Source: Cryptomeria japonica
Lineage: Eukaryota > Streptophyta > Pinopsida > Cupressales > Cupressaceae
Reading direction: 5' to 3'
Assembly (NCBI RefSeq): GCF_030272615.1
Contig: NC_081406.1
Span: 400,720,939 to 400,784,938 of the forward strand
DNA: 64,000 bases
Below, one piece after another: positions 56,408 through 64,000 of the stretch. Positions within the stretch are counted from its first letter, which is position 1, and every line of letters starts with the position of its first letter. Below the pieces are notes generated by a model. The model was given only the letters and a program-made list of their open reading frames with translations. It searched no databases and was not told the origin of the DNA. The position numbers and the translations under genes were made by a program.

Positions 56408-57054
56408 CAACAACCTCAGGGTCCTTGGCAGCCATCCCAGATTAACTAGTAGTACTCACCTGAATGGAGGGGAGGTCAGTAATGGCCAAATGAATCCTCT
56501 GGTTTCCTACAACCACCACAACCGTCCCAACAACTAGCCTTAATCCCACTTGTTTCTAATGCTACTCCACCTAAGTCCACTCAATTGCCAACTCAACCTT
56601 TGTCAAATCCTAATAATAAACGTCCACAACAACAAGTTTATTCAGTTGATCCTAATCAATATCCTGCATACTCTCTTAGTGTAAGTGACATTCATTTGTG
56701 GTCAGGAACAACTTTACCTACCTCATCTCTTGTAGTTATAACTGAATTACCATCAGAGTAAATTGCACAAGATACTATACCTAACCAGCCTGCAGATCCT
56801 TAACATGTACCTCAATCTGAAACTTCAGGCACACTTGTTAAAACATCCCCATTTCCTCAATGATTGCAAGTAGAAGTGACTAGGCAAGAAGATGACATAG
56901 CCTTTGGCCTTATTGATCAGTTAAAACATATATATGTGTAAATATTCCACTATTCCAAGCTATTAAGGATATTCCCATATATGGTAAAGCTATTAAGGAG
57001 GCATGTTTAAACAAACCTAGATGGAAGATAAAGGATCCACAAATAGTCCATGTA
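56408..57054 (+). pseudogene. J gag C-terminal region
   Basis: A Pro/Gln-rich frame with several stops reads QQPQGPWQPSQ, then YSPEWRGGQ, then WPNESSGFLQPPQPSQQ, PPKSTQLPTQPLSNPNNKRP and QQQVYSVDPNQYP. It leads through IPLFQAIKDIPIYGKAIKE into the protease. Frameshifts are required near 56940. Confidence 0.6.
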
Positions 57055-57444
57055 ATGGGGAAATTGGCTTATATTATGTTAGGTAGAGTTAGTATCCCTA
57101 AGTATGTTGACCCTAGAGGTCCTGTTATGAAAGTGGTTATTAATGAAACTCAAATTAAAAATGCCATAATATATTTAGGAGCAACTATAAATGTTATGAT
57201 CAAGGATGTCATGCAACAACTCAATATTACTAGTCTTAGGTCCACCCTAACAGTCCTGCATCTTGCAGATAGTTCCACTGTTCGACTCGATGGGATGGTT
57301 GAGGATATTGTTGTTACTTTAGATTCTTGGGAATATCTAGCTGACTTTATGATACTCTCTCCTAAAGAAACATTGGGAGGGTATCCAATTATTCTAGGAA
57401 GGCATTGGCTTGCTACAATTGATGCATACATAGGGTGTAGATAA
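57055..57444 (+). pseudogene. J aspartic protease (catalytic Asp lost)
   Basis: An open frame MGKLAYIMLGRVSIPKYVDP is followed by the retropepsin-like region IKNAIIYLGATINVM, where plant gypsy proteases usually have D-L-G-A-S-I-N-V-M. The Asp is replaced by Tyr. The later block GYPIILGRHWLATIDAYIGC corresponds to the conserved I-L-G-R-P/H-F/W-L-A-T region. A TAG at 57442-57444 ends the frame, and linker sequence continues with further stops. Confidence 0.8.
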
Positions 57445-58952
57445 GGGGATATGACTATTTCAAATGGTATCACCACTAAGACACTTGCACTTTATTCTCC
57501 TACACAACCTCAACTTGATCAAGAGAAAATATTGTGGCTAGATGTAGGAGAAGAAGTAGAGGAACTTAATTCTATGTGACAACTTATGATGCTAGCTAGG
57601 GAACCATTCATATAACTCCAGGAAGATGATAAGGTACTTTCTAACATCATGAAAAATAATTATGGTTCAACCTAGTAGTTACCTGGTGTACCATCACATC
57701 CTTTGCATACTCTTCTTCCATCTACCATTTTTTTGGGTTATCCTGCAACCACAACTATACTTCATACCTTGCTGCTGCAGGAAATTCAAACCTCTTGTTT
57801 AATTGAAGTGTCTCAGATTCAATCAATTGCTCAAGTAGAGGTTTCTTTAGGGAGATACATGAATATCAATAGTCAACTAACTACACATCAAAAATTGTCT
57901 TTGATAGAACTACTTCAGAACCATAAATAGGATTTTACATGGGATTATCATGGTATGAAGGGATTAGATCCTAAATTGTGCACTCGTAGGATTTATATCA
58001 GAGAAGATTGTAAGCTAGTTAGACAACCTCAATGAAGGATCAATCCTAAATTAAGGGAAATAGTTAAGGAGGAATTGCAAAAGTTGCTCAATGTACGTTT
58101 TATTTATCCTATTTTAGACAATTTATGGGTATCTCCTCTGGTCATTCAGTTCTTCCATTTGGTTTATGTAATGCTCCTGCAACCTTTTAGGGGGTGGTCC
58201 TCAATATATTTTCAGATATTTCCCATGATTGTATGAAAATCTATATATGGATGATTTCACTACTTATGGAGTTACTTTTGAGGAAGCATTGCACAATCTT
58301 GGCAAAGTGTTGCAATGGTGTGAGGATCATAATTTGACCCTAAATAGTGAAAAATGCTTCATGATGATTCAAGAAGGGATAGTATTGGATCATCGCATTT
58401 GTCAAGCAGGCATTCAAGTCGATCCTGCTAAGATTGAGGTAATAATAAGCCTCGTTTTCCCTATAAAAAAAAGATGTTAGGAGTTTCTTAGGCCATACAT
58501 GGTACTATAGAAGATTTATAAAGGACTTTAGTAAGATGGCGGACCCTTTTTATTCTCTTTTGACAAAGGATGCTGAGTTTGAATGGACACCAACATGTGA
58601 AGAGGTATTTTCCAAACTCAAAGAAGCTTTACCCCAAGCTCTAGTGCTCAAAGGACCTGATTAGTCTCTTCCTTTCCACATTCACATCAATGCATCAGAT
58701 TTTACAATTGGAGCAATCTTGGGACAAAAACAATGAACTCTAAAGAATGCAATTTATTATATTAACAAAAATTTGCAAGGACCTGAGCTAAACTATATAG
58801 TTACAGAGAAAGAAATGTTCACTGTTATCTATGCTCTCAACAAGTTTTGACACTACATCACTGGCTATCAGATATTTGTGCACAGTGATCATGTAGCCAT
58901 CAAGTACCTTATGAATAAAAGTTCCATTTCTGGCAGATTGGCATAGTGGCTA
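57445..58952 (+). pseudogene. J reverse transcriptase and RNase H with internal RT deletion
   Basis: After a linker, the RT N-terminus is seen (KLREIVKEELQKLLNVRFIYP, then WVSPL ending at 58140). The next bases read HSVLPFGLCNAPATF, so about 60-70 residues, including the first catalytic Asp region, are missing at 58140/58141. Then come a frameshift, YMDDFTTYGVTFEEALHNLG and WCEDHNLTLNSEKCFM (58229-58480). RNase H follows over several frames, with WYYRRFIKDFSKMADP, INASDFTIGAILGQ (first Asp changed to Asn relative to D-A-S-D), EKEMFTVIYALNKF and VHSDHVAIKYL. Confidence 0.8.
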
Positions 58953-59731
58953 TTGCTTATGCAAGAGTTTGATATTACAATCATAGACAAGATAGGTAAA
59001 GCAAATGTAGTGGTGGTTTTTTTGTCAAGACTACAAACAAAGGATGATCCTGCAACCATTGATGATTCCTTTCTAGATGAGCATTTGTTTTCAATCAATG
59101 CACACACTCCATGGTATGCTGATATAGCTAACTACCTACCAACTAACAAAATTCCTCCTCATTTCTCACCCAAGGAAAGAAGGTTACTTGTAGAGAAGAG
59201 ATTCAATTTTTCATGGATAGAAAATTGTTTATTCTATACAGGACCAGATCAAGTTATGAGAAGGTATGTTCGAGAGGATGAAACTTATGACATTCTTCAT
59301 GCTTGTCATGATGAGCCTTGTGGAGGACACTTTTCTGCTAAAAGAACAACTATAAAGATCCCAAATACAAATTATTATTGGCCAAATTTGCATAAAGATG
59401 CAGTCAAGTACACCAAAAATTGTGACAAATGTCAGAGGATGGGCAGACCCACTAGATTGGATGAGATGCCTTTGCATGCACAGGTGGTTGTTACACCATT
59501 TGACAAATGGGGGTTAGATTTTGTAGGACCTACTGATCCACCCTCAAATGGTAGATCATACATCCTTGTGTGTACCGACTATGTAACAAAATGGGTTGAG
59601 GTAAAAGTAATTAAACATGCTAGAGATAACAAGGTAGAAGAGTTTTTGTATGAGAAAAACTTTACAAGGTATGGAGTTCCGAGGGAGATTGTGACTGATC
59701 AAGGAGCACAATTTACTTTCACTCTGGTTAC
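58953..59731 (+). pseudogene. J integrase, cut off by insertion of I
   Basis: One open frame runs from FDITIIDKIGKANVV (end of RNase H/connection) through the integrase zinc finger LHACHDEPCGGHFSAKRT ... NCDKCQRMG (HHCC intact). It continues into the catalytic core with WGLDFVGPTDPP (first Asp) and IVTDQGAQFT (second Asp). It then changes abruptly at about 59720-59731, so the catalytic Glu and the C-terminal domain are lost. This is the longest undamaged pol frame of J. Confidence 0.85.
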
Positions 59732-61950
59732 TATAGACACATAAATTTTTTCATTAAAATGTCCTCATAATTAAACTTTATTTTTCCCATTATCAGGTGG
59801 ATCCTTATTATATAATATTCTTATTATCCATTATTCATAATATATTATCCATTATTATTTTTCATTACATTAGAATATTCATTTATCAATATATTATCTC
59901 ATTTTCATCATTATATCATAATATTATATTATAGTATTAAAACCATTTTCCAAATCTCTTGCATGCTCAATCCATTTCCTATTTATCAATTCCCACTCTA
60001 TCTAATTCACTCATGTAATGCATGTGGGATAAACACTCTTCATTTTTACATCAATCTTTTATCCCACATTCATCTTGATATTGAATTCATCATTGAGGAC
60101 TTCTATAAAATCCAACTAATGTAGAGCCAGACAACAAAAAAGGTGATAAGATTCTCTCACCCACAACTACTATGTCCAAACCAAGTTTTTTTGTTTGGTT
60201 CAAGGTGACACACTTACCAAGTTCTCTACTCACACAACAATTTGTGTGACCGGATCCATAAAGGATTAGTATCTTCTGGTACCGGTGGGATGGAAACCTA
60301 TTGGATTTTGTTTATTGGTGGACCAAACAACTCAAAACATCCATTAGGTCTGACGATCAAATGCGCTAGGGGGTACTTGTCTCACAACTGTCCTATTTGT
60401 CTAGTAGCCCTACCGGTTGAGTTCTCCACACACAACTGAATAAAATTTAAAAGGATAAGACAAACTAAGGGAAGATTCAGATATCCTTTATCAAGTTACA
60501 CAATTTCCTAAAGGCTTAGACTCTAACCCCAATTTTGAAGGTTTGTACCCTTAATGTCCTTACAGACCTAATTGAGCCAATTAGGCCTAATTTACAAAGA
60601 AAGTACCCCTTGTATTAGTCCCCTGACTAAAAAAACACTTTTTCAAGGTGGGTTAAGATGTCAAACCACCAAATCCAAGATTTCAGGACTTGATCCCATC
60701 TCTTTTTCCTACTGTAAGTGATTTTCACTTCTATAGTTCAAGCGGTCACATAGCGATGCCCGCCTAGGGTCAATTCAATCTCCTTGGGCTTGTAGCCTCC
60801 TTGAAAACCAACACAAAAATATTATGGTACAATGGCCCCTCTAACATTTTCCCATAGATTGTTTGGTCCTCTGGTGAAAATGTCAGATTAAGGGCATTTT
60901 TACAGTGAAACCCTAGGTGCTGGCAGGGTTTGTGACCAGTCCAGATAGGTTTTGATGGATCTCTACAACCCGATTGTTACAATAACTCCAAATTGATTAA
61001 AATTAAAGGTAAGATACTTACCTAACTCATCCAATTAGGTTTAGGCATCCACCAATCCATACAGGTCAGAAATGAATATCAAACATGTAGAATTTCAGGA
61101 AACTCCAAGTATGTTGTATTGCTCCAAAACTCCAAAACATCACCAACTTCAACAACTTCAATATTAAACACCATGTAACTGATCCAAGTGGGCCTAATAA
61201 ATCCTCCCTAATGGTTTCCAACCACTTTTCAAACTTTGGAACCATTGGAGGATTAGTTACCCCTTTTTACAACACACTGCAATGACAACAAAAGTTGTCG
61301 ACTTGCACTTTTCAAATTTGGTGACTCCAAGGTGTATTCAACCTATTCCAAGGATTGGTCTGATGTTTCTAAGACCAATATTTATTGCTTGAATCATGCC
61401 TAGACTCCTACTGACCCACATGGTCATTTATCCATGGTGGCTTATAAAGTGCAACCATGACAATGCCTTACATCAATTGGGTCTTATTGACTCACAAACC
61501 TATCAACCTACTACATATGATGTCAATGTGACAAGGTAATTACATTTTCACCTCATGGGTGATATTAAACTCTTTCAGCTTCATTTGTGTCTTTGGGTGC
61601 TTCTACACCACCAATCCCCTCTCTCATTTGAGGCTCTCTAGCAATCTAGTGTTTAATCCATCTTGTGCATTTGGATTCTTGTTATCTTGCTTTCTCTTTC
61701 AATCAATATTGTGTTCATCATCTCAGATATCCAATAAATCATATCTTCTTGTGCATGCTTCTGAGAGTCATTTTAGTTACACAAGACCTTGATTTAAGGA
61801 GTGCAATGGAGTAGATTTTCATAGCATGCATGTGTGTTTCTAGCTCTTAGATTTTTGTTTTGCATTTATATGTTTCACATGTACTTCATTGTTAGATGTT
61901 GGAAGTTTTTTGAATCTTTGATTCAAATTGTCCATTTCCCTCATCTACAT
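59732..61950 (+). repeat. Probable 5' LTR of I
   Basis: The left limit is set by the abrupt end of the J integrase and by TATAGACACATAAA (TG mutated to TA, as in two other LTRs here). The right limit is CATCTACA followed by the PBS-like TTTGGCACACCC. It is 2219 bp, AT-rich, and without coding sequence. The partner LTR is outside the window, so the ends are inferred. Confidence 0.6.
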
Positions 61951-61970
61951 TTGGCACACCCAGTGGAACA
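61951..61970 (+). promoter_or_regulatory. PBS-like sequence of I
   Basis: TTTGGCACACCCAGTGGAAC directly follows the LTR end. It resembles the plant gypsy PBS type TGGCGCCC.CCGTGGG, with several mismatches. I cannot assign the tRNA. Confidence 0.5.
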
Positions 61971-62944
61971 AACATGCACTTGTCCTTTCATTTTTATGGT
62001 TTTTGCTTGATTGAAGTTTTAACATTCAGATCTATCTTGTTTGCAGGTTCGCTTGAAGGTCTTTATCTCTTTGCCTACAGGTTGTTAAAATTTATAAGTT
62101 TTCATCTATTTCAACATGTCTCCTTAGAGTTTCATTCAGCTTTGCATTTAGGAAATATTATGTTGCTTTCATCTTTTTTAATGGGACATATGCTCCGCTT
62201 CGCAAGAAATACAGTTTGATTTAAAATTTTGCAGGTCATACATTATTATCAGAGCTCACATGTTTTCATTCAGCCTTCATCACATTGTTGTCTTCATTAG
62301 TTTCAAACAAACTCATTTTAGCTTTCTCATGTAGCTTTAATAATTCTGTTTAATAGCCAAAGTTCCTTGCTTGTATATGCTTGAAATTTTTTAGCACTTG
62401 TACTTAGCTGAAAGTTTCTAACGCCATTTTCTACAAATCTATTTGGTGCATATCCTGCAATCAATTTTTATTTTTGAGGCGTTTTTAAACTAGTTCACAC
62501 ATCTTGTCTATGCTTTTACAATATACATGCTTGTCTATCAGAGCATTTCTTACTTACGTTTTGCATGTTTGCAGAGCATTCCCAACACATTATTTACAAT
62601 TATTACATCTTTTTGAGTCGTTTATGTTAAACATATTACTTACCTTATCGATGTTCTCACGTTTCATATCTGGCATCCACTTCTTTGAGGTAGTTTAGAA
62701 AATAGTTTACTATGCATTCCATGTGTTACAACGACATTCCTTTACATTTAATATAGTATTATTATGATGATGCACAAGCATTTCCACATTTAAAGTAGTG
62801 CAATGTGCTCCAAGTTGTGATACTTAGTTACATCCTAATCTCACTCATATCATATAGTTCCCCCTTTGCATTTTTAGGGTTTTCATTCCATCTAGAGTCT
62901 CATACATTGTCCTAGGTCAAAGATCAGAACTATCATAAATCTCC
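61971..62944 (+). other. Leader of I
   Basis: About 1 kb of T-rich sequence lies between the PBS and the first ATG, with no supported frame. Leaders of this length are usual in large plant gypsy elements. Confidence 0.5.
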
Positions 62945-63433
62945 ATGGCTACCTTGGCTCAAATTAAAGATCTCAAGAGAACAATATATGACATTCAAGT
63001 CCAACAAATGGAATCGACATTACCTATTCAGAGACAAATTCAAGATATCAAGAATGACAAATTGAAAGGAATGCTAAAATGACTATATGATTTGAAACAA
63101 CAAGTGATTGACAATCAAAAGCCAAATCTCGAACAAGATCACAAGACAGTTTCACCAAGATAAAAAGACATTTCCTCTAAGTATCCACTGGATAGACAAT
63201 TTACACCTTTGGTGAAATCTATTGAGTCAACTTTGAAAGAGCTTATTGAGCACACTCTTATCATATTGCCTAACAAGACCACATGGGGATGTGAATTTTT
63301 GAGTAATTATTGTGCATATCATAGACATAACAAACATAAGACTTCAAAGTTCATGGATTTAAACCATAAAATTCAAGACCTCCTTGATAATGGTGTTATT
63401 GAAATTAAAGATCCTAATGATTCACCTAAGTAG
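62945..63433 (+). pseudogene. Reduced gag-like ORF of I
   Basis: ATG 62945 starts MATLAQIKDLKRTIYDIQVQ, a short helical segment. After two stops in the same frame it reads PLDRQFTPLVKSIESTLKEL and then the late gag region YCAYHRHNKHKTSKF followed by LNHKIQDLLDNGVIEI. That region resembles the YC.YH...GH.T..C..L...I..L pattern near the end of plant gypsy gag, with the last Cys changed to Lys. Only about 90 codons separate the start from this region, so most of the gag body is absent. The element therefore looks non-autonomous or internally deleted. Confidence 0.6.
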
Positions 63434-64000
63434 AAACTAGATGTCATTACCAATCATGATCAAAATTATGAATCGTTGTCTAACAATAGCCCACATGTAG
63501 CCTCCATCTCCTAAGGCTTATCAACAAAAATCCATACCATATCCCTCAAACAATGAACCTAATGATGAAACTTCTCATGTTGAGCCTCAAGGGCTATCAA
63601 TAGTACAAATCCAAGCTAATCCATTTTTTTATACAAGTCTTTTATACAATTTAGATATCTTAGATCCCGTACCATCATGCACCCCAGTTCCAATCATACC
63701 CACTCTACAAGGCCCCATCCAAAATGCTTCCCCATAATGAAAAAACATGAACACCTTTCAAGAATCCCCATGCATATAAAAAATACCACCCCTTCCTTAG
63801 AAGTGGCTCCATGTCAAGAGGATAATCTGAAAAATGAAGAAACAAGTCCTATCATAAATCAAGATCAAGACACCAAAACTCTCCAATCCCATCCAATGTT
63901 TGAAAACATCCTACGTCCCTAGAATCCCATGATGATACCCTTACACCTTTCCATTTCCTCTAATATGATCCCCTTCCATCTCAAGAGAAAAGCATCCTTC
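63434..64000 (+). pseudogene. Acidic Ser/Pro-rich ORF of I, homologous to H ORF (partial)
   Basis: The frame at 63677-63922 contains VAPCQEDNLKNEETSP and NQDQDTKTLQSHPM, which align with TPCQEDNLEHEETCLE and DEDQDLETLSSHPI in H. After a frameshift, further similarity (ESHDDTLTP against DTCNDSLIP) continues to the window end. Upstream, 63434-63676 is Pro-rich with stops. Confidence 0.65.

Larger units (their letters stand above)
56408..59731 (+). mobile_element. J: Ty3/gypsy retrotransposon, decayed and truncated
   Basis: The order is gag C-terminus, protease, RT, RNase H and integrase, the Ty3/gypsy order. Sequence style (RWKIKDPQIVHVMGKL before the protease, the LGATINVM block, FGLCNAPATF and YMDDFTTYG) fits the plant non-chromovirus, Athila/Tat-like group; I see no chromodomain. 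It ends inside the integrase core at 59731, where element I begins. Its LTRs are not identified. Confidence 0.8.
59732..64000 (+). mobile_element. I: gypsy-type element with reduced gag and accessory ORF, running off the window
   Basis: A long LTR (59732-61950), a PBS-like sequence, a 1-kb leader, a short gag-like ORF and an acidic ORF related to that of H are seen in order. The LTR start TATAGACACATAAA resembles the TGTAGAC starts of H and D, and the LTR ends CATCTACA like theirs. Only the 5' part is in the window, so it is unknown whether a pol follows. Confidence 0.65.

Noticed and set aside
56316-56537. Plus-strand frame before J
   Set aside because: The gag reading is in a different frame (QQPQGPWQ, WPNESSGF); this one is a shadow.

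Overview
This window is plant nuclear DNA made almost entirely of decayed, nested LTR retrotransposons. The evidence is a conserved initiator-Met primer-binding site (TGGTATCAGAGC) directly after several LTRs, Ty1/copia and Ty3/gypsy polyproteins, LTRs of 0.9-2.2 kb, and 5-bp target-site duplications (TSDs). I see no intact host gene, rRNA or tRNA. The depth of nesting and decay suggests a seed plant with a very large genome. A gymnosperm is plausible, but nothing in the sequence proves it. I use the letters A-J as local names for the elements.

Left part (1-24468). A minus-strand copia LTR (1-616) abuts a truncated pol-less element, C2 (617-3947). C2 sits in the gag of copia element F (3948-6464 and 15826-18805). 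F is also split by a pol-less gypsy-like element H (6465-15825, minus strand, TSD GAACC). F in turn lies in the gag of copia element G (18806-24468).

Centre (24469-56407). A weak gypsy gag fragment and poorly characterised AT-rich DNA flank a four-level nest. Copia element A (30497-53890, TSD ATATC) contains B (33131-49394, TSD GTTTA). B contains C (33783-42152, minus strand, TSD AAGTT). C contains a solo LTR, D (35525-37089, TSD TATCC). Every TSD can be read directly.

Right part (56408-64000). A decayed Ty3/gypsy element J (gag tail, protease, RT with an internal deletion, RNase H, integrase) is cut inside its integrase by gypsy-type element I. Element I starts at 59732 and runs off the window. 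Its gag is shortened, and it is followed by an acidic Ser/Pro-rich ORF related to the single ORF of H.

The most unusual content is the B/C/C2 group. These are LTR elements with no recognisable protease, integrase, reverse transcriptase or RNase H. B and C keep two long ORFs in the same order, and C2 is truncated but keeps the second one. ORF1 is a coiled coil followed by four or five CCHC knuckles (Gag-like). ORF2 is a protein of about 1,090-1,120 codons with a conserved N-terminal domain, a basic middle, a second conserved helical region and a coiled-coil tail. Their PBS, polypurine tracts and LTR 3' ends match those of the pol-encoding copia elements A, F and G, so mobilisation in trans by those copia elements is the simplest model. 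H and I look like a parallel case on the gypsy side.
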